Positions 35,662 to 44,314 of a stretch of 64,000 nucleotides of DNA are shown one piece after another. A program made the position numbers and the translations under genes. The DNA comes from Anaerovibrio sp. JC8 (GTDB lineage: Bacteria; Bacillota; Negativicutes; Selenomonadales; Selenomonadaceae): assembly GCF_002100115.1 (NCBI RefSeq), contig NZ_ANBM01000003.1, positions 1-64,000 of the forward strand, given 5' to 3'. The first letter of the stretch is position 1, and the number at the start of each line of letters is the position of its first letter. Under the pieces are notes generated by a model. The model worked only from the letters and a program-made list of their open reading frames with translations. It was not told the origin of the DNA and did no database searches.

Positions 35662-36345
35662 TTATTGGGCACTCAGTTCAAAATGCTTGCGATTAGTCTT
35701 TAATATGCCTTCCTTCTGCAGCTTGGATATCTCTACTGTCATGGCAGCTCTCTCCACACAGAGATAGTCCGCCAATTCCTGTCGGTTAAAGGGTATATCA
35801 AAGCTCAGACTGCCCTGACGCTGGGATTCATTGGAAAGAAAGGACAGCAGCTTCTCCCTTGTGGAACGCTTGCTTATATGGGTAATTTTCTCATTAAAGG
35901 CCATGACCTTGTTGGCAAGAACTCCTACCAGATTACGGATAAGCCTTTGATGATGGTCGCAGGCCGAAGAGCAGCTGGACATCAGTCTTTTCACATCCAT
36001 CATAAGAACAGTGGTATCAGCTTCTGCAATTACACTGATATTAAGTACGGAACCGGGAGACGCTGCATAGATTTCTCCAAAAAAATCTCCAGGATGGCAT
36101 TTTGCCATAATATTTCTATGTCCCCACACATCCTCCTGAATAATAAACACCCCGCCGGACAACACCATGCCCATTACATCCGTGCTGTCCCCGGCCCGAA
36201 AGATGTATTTTCCTTTTTCAGCTTTTATGATATAGGCCCCGATACAGCCCAATACAGCCTGAATTTCTCCACTTTCCATACCGCCAAAGAAGGAACAGTT
36301 GCTAAGAATAGGCATATACTTATCCATTTCTTTCCTGTTGACCAT
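35662..36345 (-). CDS. Crp/Fnr family transcriptional regulator
   Basis: 227 residues. The cyclic-nucleotide-binding-like domain spans about 20-135 (KGKYIFRAGDSTDVMGMVLSG, GDFFGEIYAASPGS). The C-terminal winged helix has IPFNRQELADYLCVERAAM followed by TVEISKLQKEGIL. No N-terminal Cys cluster of the Fnr type is present. It is divergent from a ferredoxin-like gene, with a perfect palindrome between them. The arrangement recalls HcpR-type redox/nitrosative-stress regulators, but an hcp gene is not visible. GGGAGA precedes the ATG. Confidence 0.88.
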   Translation of the reverse strand: MVNRKEMDKYMPILSNCSFFGGMESGEIQAVLGCIGAYIIKAEKGKYIFRAGDSTDVMGMVLSGGVFIIQEDVWGHRNIMAKCHPGDFFGEIYAASPGSVLNISVIAEADTTVLMMDVKRLMSSCSSACDHHQRLIRNLVGVLANKVMAFNEKITHISKRSTREKLLSFLSNESQRQGSLSFDIPFNRQELADYLCVERAAMTVEISKLQKEGILKTNRKHFELSAQ

Positions 36346-36376
36346 AATATTTCTCCCATTTTAAAAAAATCATTTT

Positions 36377-36392
36377 TGTTGTAATTACAACA
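36377..36392. promoter_or_regulatory. Palindromic operator between Crp/Fnr regulator and ferredoxin gene
   Basis: TGTTGTAATTACAACA is a perfect 16-bp palindrome located 32 bases before the regulator start and 89 bases before the ferredoxin gene start. A looser repeat (ATACTAG / CTAGTAT, 36392-36417) adjoins it. Its size and symmetry suit a Crp/Fnr dimer. Confidence 0.65.
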
Positions 36393-36480
36393 TACTAGTT
36401 TGTTTTATTCTAGTATACTCATTTTATAAAAGCAATGAAAAATAATTACTTTAGTGTGTATTAGTAAGGAGAGCTACGCC

Positions 36481-37191
36481 ATGATCAGACAGATTATTAA
36501 TATTGACGAAGAAAAATGCAATGGCTGTGGGGCCTGTGCTGCCGCCTGCCATGAAGGTGCCATCGGTATGGTAGATGGAAAGGCAAAGCTGTTACGGGAT
36601 GATTATTGTGACGGTCTGGGAGACTGTCTGCCTCAGTGTCCTACCGGTGCCATCACCTTTGTTCAAAGGGAAGCACTGGCCTATGATGAGGAAGCAGTAA
36701 AAGAGCATCAGCGTTTAAAAGCCATGGTACAGAACCAGCCACCAGCCGGCGGCTGTCCAGGAACCAGAATGAGAGCCCTTAATCCTGATGATACTGCTGA
36801 TGAAGCTGTTACAACAAAAAATATTCCTTCCCGCCTTCGAAACTGGCCTGTGCAGATCAAGCTGGCACCAATCACTGCACCATATTTTTCCGGAGCCAGG
36901 CTCCTTATTGCAGCTGATTGTACTGCTTATTCCTACGCCAATTTCCACGAGGAATTTATCAGGGGCAAGGTGACACTCATTGGCTGTCCAAAGCTGGACA
37001 GCATTGATTACAGTGAAAAGCTCACCCAGATTATTGCCCAAAACGATATTGAAAGCGTTACTATCGTCCGCATGGAGGTGCCTTGCTGTGGTGGTCTGGA
37101 AATGGCAGTCAAGAAGGCGTTGCAGGACAGCGGCAAATTCATTCCATGGCAGGTTATTACCCTGTCCATTGACGGAAAAATCCTTGAATAA
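36481..37191 (+). CDS. 4Fe-4S ferredoxin-type protein next to Crp/Fnr regulator
   Basis: 236 residues. Residues 8-60 hold one complete cluster motif CNGCGACAAACHEGAI and a second region, DYCDGLGDCLPQCPTGAI. The long C-terminal domain (about 100-236) contains scattered cysteines: GGCPG, DCTAYSYANFHEEF, IGCPKLD and PCCGGLEMAVKKAL, possibly a further cofactor site. The pattern matches ferredoxins encoded beside HcpR-type regulators. The ATG at 36481 is preferred, AAGGAG being nine bases upstream. Likely an electron carrier induced by the adjacent regulator. Confidence 0.85.
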   Translation: MIRQIINIDEEKCNGCGACAAACHEGAIGMVDGKAKLLRDDYCDGLGDCLPQCPTGAITFVQREALAYDEEAVKEHQRLKAMVQNQPPAGGCPGTRMRALNPDDTADEAVTTKNIPSRLRNWPVQIKLAPITAPYFSGARLLIAADCTAYSYANFHEEFIRGKVTLIGCPKLDSIDYSEKLTQIIAQNDIESVTIVRMEVPCCGGLEMAVKKALQDSGKFIPWQVITLSIDGKILE

Positions 37192-37226
37192 AAAATCCCC
37201 CTGCCTTTATACGGCAGGGGGATTTT
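37191..37226. terminator. Bidirectional terminator between ferredoxin gene and nagB
   Basis: A perfect 12-bp stem AATCCCCCTGCC / GGCAGGGGGATT with a 7-base loop and T-runs on both strands, between convergent genes. Confidence 0.93.
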
Positions 37227-37229
37227 ATG

Positions 37230-37991
37230 TTACTTTACAGTTATCTGTACTCCACGAATGGCAGACGGCAGCAGGGAAGCCGCCTGTTTATCAAGAATAA
37301 TAGCCACATCACGGTGCAGCTGCAGAATGGACGCCGGTGCTTCCGGGGTAACATCACCGCACACTGCCTTGTATACTGCCTCGGCCTTATTGCGGCCATT
37401 GGCCAGCAGGATTACATGCTCTGCCATCATAATGGTCTTGATTCCCATGCTGATTGCATAGCGGGGCACATCGCTGACGCTGTTGAAAAAACGGGAATTG
37501 GCCTGGATGGTTTCTTCATCCAGCTCCACCTTATGGGTAGTAGCGGCAAATTTCACATCCGGCTCATTAAAGCCGATATGGGCATTTTGCCCGATTCCCA
37601 GCACCTGCAGGTCAATTCCTCCCCTGGAGGCAATGAGCTTTTCATAGCGTTCCCCCTCCGCCACCATATCATCAGCCATACCGTCCGGCAGAAACACATT
37701 CTCCGGACGGATGTTTATATGCCGAAAAAAATTCTCCTGCATAAAATAATGATAGCTCTGGGGATTATCCGGACTCATGCCAATGTATTCATCCAGATTG
37801 AAGGTGGTAACCTGCGAAAAGTCCAGACCCACACTTTTATGCACCGCTGCCAACCGCTGATACATGGAAACCGGAGTGCTGCCAGTGGCCAACCCCAGAA
37901 CGCTGTCCGGCTTCAGATAAATCTGGCCGGCAACAATATTGGCCGCTTCCACGCCCATCTGTTCATAGGATTCGGTAATAATTATCCGCAT
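37230..37991 (-). CDS. nagB: Glucosamine-6-phosphate deaminase
   Basis: 253 residues, normal length. The substrate loop LGLATGSTP, catalytic D67 in FNLDEYIGM, and the HIGFNEP segment with H138 in GIGQNAHIGFNEP are present. It converts glucosamine-6-phosphate to fructose-6-phosphate and ammonia, the last step of amino-sugar use. GGAGG lies before the ATG at 37991; a start eight codons earlier lacks a site. It is in an apparent operon with nfo upstream (31 bases), an unusual partner. The typical nagA or nagE genes are not adjacent. Confidence 0.95.
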   Translation of the reverse strand: MRIIITESYEQMGVEAANIVAGQIYLKPDSVLGLATGSTPVSMYQRLAAVHKSVGLDFSQVTTFNLDEYIGMSPDNPQSYHYFMQENFFRHINIRPENVFLPDGMADDMVAEGERYEKLIASRGGIDLQVLGIGQNAHIGFNEPDVKFAATTHKVELDEETIQANSRFFNSVSDVPRYAISMGIKTIMMAEHVILLANGRNKAEAVYKAVCGDVTPEAPASILQLHRDVAIILDKQAASLLPSAIRGVQITVK

Positions 37992-38022
37992 AGTTGGTAT
38001 CCTCCGTAGCAGCAACAGCTTG

Positions 38023-38847
38023 TCACATACTTCTCAGATTGGAAATTTCCTTGGCATAACCAGCATTGTCATTAGGTGTTTCCAATATAAATGGCAAACC
38101 CTTTAAATATGGGTGATTTACTATCCGGCCAAAGGCTTCGTTGCCGATACTGCCCTCACCGATTTTCGCATGGCGGTCCTTATTGGACCCAAATGGTGTA
38201 AGGCTGTCATTTATATGAAGGGCCCGTAATTTATCAATGCCGATTACACTGTCAAATTCCTGCAGGACCCCCTCCAGATCATTGACGATATCATACCCGG
38301 CACTGTACACATGGCACGTATCCAGACAAACACCCAGATGGTCCTTCAGCTCGGTTCGTTTAATAATTTCCGCCAGCTCCTGAAAGCTTCTACCTACCTC
38401 TGTCCCCTTGCCGGACATGGTTTCAAGCAGCACCATTGTGCTCTGCTCCTTCCTTATTATCTCATTTAGCTGGCTGCTTATAAGCTCAATGGCCGTATCC
38501 ACCCCCTGCCCCACATGACTTCCGGGATGGAAATTATAGTAATTTCCCGGTGTATATTCCATCCGCACCAGATCATCTGCCATAACATTGTGGGCAAATT
38601 CCCTCAATTCCGGCTTTGCTGCACAAGGATTAAGGGTATATGGGGCATGGGCCACCAGAAAGCCAATCTTTTGCTCCTTCTTACATTGAAGAAAGGCCGC
38701 CACATCAGCCTCATCTATATCCTTGGCCTTGCCCCCTCTGGGATTTCTGGTAAAAAAGGCAAATACGTTGCCTCCCATGCTGACAATATCCTTTCCCATA
38801 GCCAGATACCCCTTGGCTGAAGATACATGACATCCTATGTTTAGCAT
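38023..38847 (-). CDS. nfo: Deoxyribonuclease IV (AP endonuclease IV)
   Basis: 274-residue TIM-barrel apurinic/apyrimidinic endonuclease of the Nfo family. Zinc-ligand regions are visible: [64 protein letters not shown] and ILETPNDN. It cuts DNA 5' of abasic sites in base-excision repair. The ATG at 38847 is chosen because GTAGGAGG lies upstream; the longer frame adds a non-family N-terminus. Confidence 0.95.
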   Translation of the reverse strand: MLNIGCHVSSAKGYLAMGKDIVSMGGNVFAFFTRNPRGGKAKDIDEADVAAFLQCKKEQKIGFLVAHAPYTLNPCAAKPELREFAHNVMADDLVRMEYTPGNYYNFHPGSHVGQGVDTAIELISSQLNEIIRKEQSTMVLLETMSGKGTEVGRSFQELAEIIKRTELKDHLGVCLDTCHVYSAGYDIVNDLEGVLQEFDSVIGIDKLRALHINDSLTPFGSNKDRHAKIGEGSIGNEAFGRIVNHPYLKGLPFILETPNDNAGYAKEISNLRSM

Positions 38848-38919
38848 TGCAGTATTGCCTCCTACCTTTGAACTGCCACTTTTTAAGTACATTCCCTTTA
38901 GTATTTCTAAAATAATTTT

Positions 38920-38957
38920 ACAAAAAAAAGGTGCCAATATCAAAATATCGGCACCTT
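38920..38957 (-). terminator. Terminator after the DJ-1/PfpI gene
   Basis: The stem AAGGTGCC (38928-38935) pairs with GGCACCTT (38950-38957), followed on the minus strand by eight T. It overlaps only the rejected upstream extension of nfo. Confidence 0.88.
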
Positions 38958-38978
38958 ATTTTAGTTGAAAGTATTACA

Positions 38979-39539
38979 TCAACCTAAAATCTTCAAGAAC
39001 TCCTTGCAGATAGCTGTATTGCCAGGCCATGCAGGAGAAGTTACCAGGTTGCCATCCACGACAGCCTTGTCAACATCCACATTCTGGAAATTACCACCAG
39101 CCACAGTAACATCAGGACCAACAGCCGGATAAGCAGTCAATGTACGTCCCTTAACCACATCGGCAGCGGTCAGCACCTGTATACCATGGCAAATAGCCGC
39201 TACTGGCTTATTGTTGTTCATAAAATACTTGGTAATGCTGATAACCTTTGGATCAAGGCGAATGTACTCCGGAGCACGGCCGCCGGTAAGATACAAACCA
39301 TCATAATCCTCTGCGGATACATCATCAAAGGTAGCATTCAGAATAAACAGGTGACCCGGCTTTTCTGAATAGGTCTGATCCCCTTCAAAGTCATGAATGG
39401 CGGTCTTGATAGCCTCGCCGCTCTTTTTGCCCGGGCAAACTACATCCACCTGTACCCCGGCAACCCCTAAAGCCTGAAACGGAACCATTACCTCATAATC
39501 CTCAGCAAAATCCCCTGCCAGCATAAGAACCTTTTTCAT
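38979..39539 (-). CDS. DJ-1/PfpI family protein
   Basis: 186 residues of the class I glutamine amidotransferase-like fold. It begins [20 protein letters not shown]. The nucleophile-elbow cysteine lies in [10 protein letters not shown], with [14 protein letters not shown] before it. Family roles include glyoxalase/deglycase activity, chaperone function and stress response; the precise role is not decided by sequence. GAGAGG lies ten bases before the ATG. Single gene with its own terminator. Confidence 0.9.
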   Translation of the reverse strand: MKKVLMLAGDFAEDYEVMVPFQALGVAGVQVDVVCPGKKSGEAIKTAIHDFEGDQTYSEKPGHLFILNATFDDVSAEDYDGLYLTGGRAPEYIRLDPKVISITKYFMNNNKPVAAICHGIQVLTAADVVKGRTLTAYPAVGPDVTVAGGNFQNVDVDKAVVDGNLVTSPAWPGNTAICKEFLKILG

Positions 39540-39682
39540 ACCTGGAAAACCTCTCTTTCTTTACAAAATAAACCACTCTCTACATGAAGGCCGACTATTC
39601 TTCACCAGCCCTAAGAATCATTATTCTATATTGGGTTTTCCATTTCCTGCCACATTAAATATTATTTTTGTGTAAATAATTT

Positions 39683-40408
39683 TTAAATCCGCTTGGCTAT
39701 AATATTCCAGGCCTCAGTTGTGAAAAAGCTCTTGTCGGCGGCAGCTTCCATTTCTAAAAACCGCTCGTAGGATACGCTAAAGGACAGCAAATTCTTATCG
39801 ATGCACTTACGGGCGGACGGGTCAGTAAGACCAACGTAGCAATGCTCCCGATCCACCATTGGATAAAGAATTGCCTGGGCACAGCCGGCACCGAATAACA
39901 GCTTGGTGGCATCCAATGGAGAATGGTCAAAGTTGGCCAGGGTAACAAGCCCGGATAGCTGGTCCGCATTTACCATAAAGGCCACACATTCCGGCTTCCC
40001 CTGCTGCTCCGTCACCTGCTCCAAGGGCTGAAACAACAGATATTTCTTCCGGGGTGGCAGCTTCTCTATCATGGAATTGGGCCCATTGGTGATAAACTCT
40101 CTGGCCAGCTCCGGAGATTTCTTATAAAGCTCAAAACGGTCCACCTTTTCACTGCCTGTAGACAGGAAATATTCTATCCATCCAAAAGGATACTTCTCAA
40201 AGCCAAGACCGGCCTTGCCGCCGACACACATGGTGGTCTCCGCCGACAGGGCCGCAGTACGTCCCTTGGATGCCGTATTCAGCATAGCCACAACGCAGCC
40301 CCATCTGCCTTCCTTGAACTGGGTAGCCCCCTCCGGACAGGTATCGGACTGGATAATGGCCACCGGATGATTTTGCAGCTTGATATACTCCTTGATTTTG
40401 CTTTCCAT
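39683..40408 (-). CDS. DUF169 family protein
   Basis: A 241-residue protein recognised as DUF169, a family of unknown function common in anaerobes. Typical stretches are HPVAIIQSDTCPE, RWGCVVAMLNTASKGRTAAL, CVGGKAGLGFEKYPFGWIEYF and FGAGCAQAILYPM. Conserved cysteines and glycines suggest a cofactor or metal site. No signal peptide or membrane segment. GAGGGGAG lies before the ATG at 40408. Nothing in its surroundings defines a function. Confidence 0.8.
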   Translation of the reverse strand: MESKIKEYIKLQNHPVAIIQSDTCPEGATQFKEGRWGCVVAMLNTASKGRTAALSAETTMCVGGKAGLGFEKYPFGWIEYFLSTGSEKVDRFELYKKSPELAREFITNGPNSMIEKLPPRKKYLLFQPLEQVTEQQGKPECVAFMVNADQLSGLVTLANFDHSPLDATKLLFGAGCAQAILYPMVDREHCYVGLTDPSARKCIDKNLLSFSVSYERFLEMEAAADKSFFTTEAWNIIAKRI

Positions 40409-40493
40409 AGTAAAACTCCCCTCTATAAAAACAAAACACACCTCTTAACTGAACTATACCATTTTGAGCCCACCTGCCGTCAAGTAATTTCAA

Positions 40494-40526
40494 AAGAAAA
40501 ACAGCTACAGAATAATCCGTAGCTGT
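40494..40526 (-). terminator. Terminator of the dsdA-hyf cluster, ACAGCTA-stem type
   Basis: The stem ACAGCTAC (40501-40508) pairs with GTAGCTGT (40519-40526), followed on the minus strand by TTTTTCTTTT, 12 bases after the last hydrogenase gene. Confidence 0.85.
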
Positions 40527-40538
40527 CATACAAATTCT

Positions 40539-41288
40539 TTATTTCATTTTTTCCTTGAGCATATCCGCAGCCGCCAGCAATGCCATTATCATGGCAGATG
40601 GTCTAGGAGGACAGCCGGGAACATACAGATCCACCGGCACCACCTTGTCAGCAGCTCCCACTACAGCGTAGGTATCACCGTAGGTTTCACCGCCGGCAGC
40701 ACAGGCACCACAGGCCATTACCAGCTTTGGCTCAGGCAATGCTTCATAGGACATCTTCAGGGCCTGCTCCAGATTGCGGGTAACGACTCCCGTCACCATA
40801 AGCATATCGGCATGACGTGGTGAAGCCACAAAGTGTACACCATAACGGTGCAGATCATATATAGGATTGCTCATGGCACCCATTTCAAAATCACAGGCAT
40901 TGCAGGAGCCCGCATCAAGATGACGGACGTGCAGGGAACGGCCCAGCTTAACCTTAAGGACCTCCTGCAGAACCTCCTGCCCGGCTTCAACCAGCACCGG
41001 CAATGCGTCCTCATGCTTATGCTTCAAACCGGCCTCAGCGGCTTCATCAACAGCTGCCTTGGCACAGGCCTCCACACAGCGGCCGCAGAATAGGCATTTT
41101 TTATAATCAACCCTGTACTCCTCACCCTGTACAGAAAAAGCCTGAACAGGACAAGCAGCAGCGCAGGCCTTCAGCACCTCACCGCTGGCACTGCCCTCAA
41201 CAGGGCCACGAAATCTGTCACTGCCTGCCAGAGAGATCTGCTCAGTTGCCAGCTTGTCCTTAAAAATACGTTCTAAAACCTTAAACAT
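40539..41288 (-). CDS. Group 4 hydrogenase small subunit fused to ferredoxin domain (HyfH-HyfI-like)
   Basis: 249 residues. The C-terminal part (about 110-249) is a HyfI/HycG/NuoB-like subunit. Its proximal 4Fe-4S ligands are C129 and C132 (GSCNACDFE), C193 or C196 (MACGACAAGG) and C226 (VPGCPPRP). The N-terminal part resembles HyfH: one complete motif is C65, C68, C71, C75 (CLFCGRCVEAC). The other cluster keeps only ACAAACP (C42, C46), so two ligands are lost. HyfH and HyfI are separate in E. coli. It conducts electrons to or from the NiFe centre of the large subunit. Last gene of the hyf-like cluster. Confidence 0.85.
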   Translation of the reverse strand: MFKVLERIFKDKLATEQISLAGSDRFRGPVEGSASGEVLKACAAACPVQAFSVQGEEYRVDYKKCLFCGRCVEACAKAAVDEAAEAGLKHKHEDALPVLVEAGQEVLQEVLKVKLGRSLHVRHLDAGSCNACDFEMGAMSNPIYDLHRYGVHFVASPRHADMLMVTGVVTRNLEQALKMSYEALPEPKLVMACGACAAGGETYGDTYAVVGAADKVVPVDLYVPGCPPRPSAMIMALLAAADMLKEKMK

Positions 41289-41306
41289 CGCTTTTACTCA
41301 TCTCCC

Positions 41307-42809
41307 TTATCTATCAATGCAGGCATAACAAAGCTCAAAGCTCTTGTTAATCAATGGAAAGTCCGGAATAATGTCACCCTGCACCGCAATAGGAAGGGCT
41401 GGCCAGTTAGCATAGGAAGCACTGCGGACGAAAAGTCTGTCAATGCGGCCCTCACTGTCAAGGGCAACATACTGGAAGTTACTGCCCCGGGCAGACTCGC
41501 TGATACCCCAGGATGCACCCTCGGCATAAGCAACAGGCACGAACAGCTCCTGGCTGTCACAGTTATTCAGAAGCTCAATAAGCTTATCCACCATCTCAAA
41601 GGAAGCAGACAGCTCACCAATGCGAACCAGCAGACGGGCCGCCACATCACCCATGGTCTTGGTATATGGCTTGAAATCCAGCTCATCATAAACACCATAG
41701 GAGAAATCACTGCGGCTGTCGTGCTCATAGCCGCTGGCACGGGCACCAACACCCACCAGGGCCAGATCTACGGCAGTCTGGTTGCGGACAATACCCGTGG
41801 TCTGTACGCGGTTCTGGAAATTTTCCTGCTCCCGGAACATGGTAGCCATGTCCTCAACACCGTCAGCCACCTCATCCATAACATTATGGATACGCTCCCG
41901 CAGCTCCTGGGTAATATCCATGGAGACACCGCCCGTAATAATCATTCCCCTGAGGAAACGATTTCCCGCCACGGCCTCACTGAGTCGCATGAGCTTTTCC
42001 TTCAAACGGCCCCCAAGGCTGATAGCCGGATTAAAGCCCACACCGGCAGGAATATTGCCAATATCACCGGTATGGTTGGCAATACGCTCCAGCTCCATCA
42101 GCAGGGTACGGATGATTTCAGCCCGGCGGGGCACCTTGATATTCAAAGCCTTTTCCACTGCCTGACAGAAGCTCCAGGTGTTGGCAATGCTGCAGGCACC
42201 ACAAATGCGCTCCACAATTGGCAATGCCTCATAAGGAGTTTTGCCCTCCACTGCCTTTTCAATACCCCGATGGGTAAAGAACAGCTTGGCATCCAGCTGG
42301 AGCATGGCCTCACCGGCCTGGCTGAAACGGAAATGCCCCGGCTCAATAATGCCGGCATGAATCGGGCCCACCGGCACCTCAAAGAGGCCCTCGCCCTTGG
42401 CCGTACGAACCTTAAACTGACGCTCCCCTCGAACCTTGGCATTAACCTTCACGTCCTTACGGAGAGGATAAAAGCCCTCCGGAAAGCTCTCATGAAGCAC
42501 CAAAGGCCGCAAATCAGGATGTCCCTTTGGCACCAGACCAAACATATCCTTGATTTCCCGCTCATACCAGGCTGCAGCCGGCACAATATGGGTAATGCTG
42601 TCATATTCCAGTGAACCGTTTGGATTAAAGACAACCTTGAAGCCGTCCATGGTCTTGTCCTCTGGAATCTCAAAATAGCAATATATTACATAACCAACAC
42701 CGGAGGCGGTTTCATCCCGGCCAAACATGGCGGTAAGAGGATGCTTTCCCCCGGCGGAATATTTCTCCGCTGCCATCAGGATAGCTTCCGGCATAATTGT
42801 AGTCATCAT
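41307..42809 (-). CDS. hyfG: Group 4 [NiFe]-hydrogenase large subunit (HyfG-like, NuoC-NuoD fusion)
   Basis: 500 residues. Residues 1-115 are NuoC-like (AWYEREIKDMFGL, HPDLRPLVLHE). The remainder is NuoD-like (PVGPIHAGIIEPGHFRF, FTHRGIEKAVEGK, ELERIANHTGDIGNI). The N-terminal NiFe motif is RICGAC (C203, C206), instead of the common RVCGIC. The C-terminal motif is CYACIDR (C494, C497), ending at the last residue, with ELC where DPC is usual. All four cysteines are kept, so NiFe binding is plausible, but there is no cleavable C-terminal extension for an endopeptidase. Its start overlaps the HyfF-like stop (TAATG). GGAGGTG precedes it. Confidence 0.88.
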   Translation of the reverse strand: MMTTIMPEAILMAAEKYSAGGKHPLTAMFGRDETASGVGYVIYCYFEIPEDKTMDGFKVVFNPNGSLEYDSITHIVPAAAWYEREIKDMFGLVPKGHPDLRPLVLHESFPEGFYPLRKDVKVNAKVRGERQFKVRTAKGEGLFEVPVGPIHAGIIEPGHFRFSQAGEAMLQLDAKLFFTHRGIEKAVEGKTPYEALPIVERICGACSIANTWSFCQAVEKALNIKVPRRAEIIRTLLMELERIANHTGDIGNIPAGVGFNPAISLGGRLKEKLMRLSEAVAGNRFLRGMIITGGVSMDITQELRERIHNVMDEVADGVEDMATMFREQENFQNRVQTTGIVRNQTAVDLALVGVGARASGYEHDSRSDFSYGVYDELDFKPYTKTMGDVAARLLVRIGELSASFEMVDKLIELLNNCDSQELFVPVAYAEGASWGISESARGSNFQYVALDSEGRIDRLFVRSASYANWPALPIAVQGDIIPDFPLINKSFELCYACIDR

Positions 42810-44311
42810 TATGCAACACCTCCCAGCACAATCTTAGTGGCATTGGTCAATAAATGATTAAGCATGGTAATTTCCCCAAGCCCTGCACTGACAATAAAGC
42901 CAAAAACCAGCAGGCCAGCAATAACCACAGAATCCAATACGCCAAAGAACTCACCGGCTACCCTGCGCTTTGGCTTGCCCCCCAGCATACGCATTACGTG
43001 GTACAAAATACCGATAAGCATGCCGGCAAGAAGTATCATGGTCACTACACCCAGCCAAGGATGGTCAGAGCTAAAGAAGCCGTAGAGCATGAAGAACTTA
43101 CTGAAGAATATGCCAAACGGCGGCATCCCCAACAGGGCCACAATTCCCAGCAGCAGGAAGGTAGCTGTCCGTGGAACCTGCACCATCATACCGTGAATAC
43201 GCATCATATTCTTGGTGCCATATTCACCGATGACTGTACCAGCCATATAGAACAAGGAAAACTTCACCAGGGCATGGTTAAAGAGGTTCAGCAGCATTGC
43301 CTGGGCTGCCACTGGCACAAAGAGTCCAAAGGCCGCCATCATAAGGCCGAAATTCTCCATGGAGGAATAAGCCAGCATACGCTTAATATCCCGCTGCACC
43401 ACCACAAATGGCACTGCCACCAAAATGGTAAACAGACCGAAGAACAGGCACAGGCCGCTGATAAAATCAATGCCAATGGATGGCATAAGAATAATTATAT
43501 TTCTAATCAGAACATAAACAGCACAGCTGCACAAAGAGCCGGACAACAGACCGCTGGTCAGGGCCGGAGCCTCGGAGTAGGCATCAGGCAGCCAGGCATG
43601 CATCGGTGCCAGACCAATCTTGGTACCATAGCCTACAAACAGGAAGCACAGTGCAAACTTGGCCATGGCAGGATCCAAGGCCTTGCTGTGCTCAGCCAGA
43701 TACAGCCAGTTAAGGGCATTTTCACTGCCAAAGGTGTACAGCTGCATATAATAAACAATAATAGTACCCAAAAGAGCCAAACAGATACCCACGGTACAAA
43801 CCATAACGTACTTCCAGGTGGCTTCCAGAGAGGTACGGGTGAACTTGAAGGCCACCAGCAGGGCTGATACCAGGGTAGTTGCTTCAATGGTAACCCACAT
43901 AAGGCCCAGATTATTTACCAGCACCACCAGCAGCATAATCCAGACAAAGATATGGGACAAGGCATAAAAACGTCCCTCAAGATAGCCGAAGCGTCTGAGA
44001 TAACCATAACGCTTGTTGGTATCACGGTCCAGATAGGCCTTGCTGGTCCATGCAAAGGCAAAATAAAGGGAGCCGATTATAATAAGCATCCACATGCTGA
44101 GAGCATCCAAATAAATATACTGTCCCGCAAAAGGAATATCGGAGTCAAAGGTCATAAGGAGCATGACAATCGCTGCCCCAACTCCCGTGGCCACCAGACG
44201 GTTCAGCCAGTGGAGTACATTCCTGCCCAGAAAATTAACTGCAGCAACAGCGCTGAAAATCAATGGCAGGGCAAGTATTATATATATCAATTCTCTTATA
44301 TCAAAATTCAT
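42809..44311 (-). CDS. hyfF: Hydrogenase-4 membrane subunit F-like (proton-pumping antiporter-type)
   Basis: A 500-residue polytopic protein of the NuoL/M/N and Mrp antiporter family. It has GLMWVTIEATTLVSALLVAF, GLAPMHAWLPDAYSEAPA and the conserved lysine-containing helices (GYGTKIGLAPMHAW). Residues RDIKRMLAYSSMENFGLM are characteristic. It should couple hydrogenase electron transfer to ion movement. Three bases separate it from the hyfE-like gene; GAAGGGG precedes the ATG. Confidence 0.88.
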   Translation of the reverse strand: MNFDIRELIYIILALPLIFSAVAAVNFLGRNVLHWLNRLVATGVGAAIVMLLMTFDSDIPFAGQYIYLDALSMWMLIIIGSLYFAFAWTSKAYLDRDTNKRYGYLRRFGYLEGRFYALSHIFVWIMLLVVLVNNLGLMWVTIEATTLVSALLVAFKFTRTSLEATWKYVMVCTVGICLALLGTIIVYYMQLYTFGSENALNWLYLAEHSKALDPAMAKFALCFLFVGYGTKIGLAPMHAWLPDAYSEAPALTSGLLSGSLCSCAVYVLIRNIIILMPSIGIDFISGLCLFFGLFTILVAVPFVVVQRDIKRMLAYSSMENFGLMMAAFGLFVPVAAQAMLLNLFNHALVKFSLFYMAGTVIGEYGTKNMMRIHGMMVQVPRTATFLLLGIVALLGMPPFGIFFSKFFMLYGFFSSDHPWLGVVTMILLAGMLIGILYHVMRMLGGKPKRRVAGEFFGVLDSVVIAGLLVFGFIVSAGLGEITMLNHLLTNATKIVLGGVA

Positions 44312-44314
44312 AAA

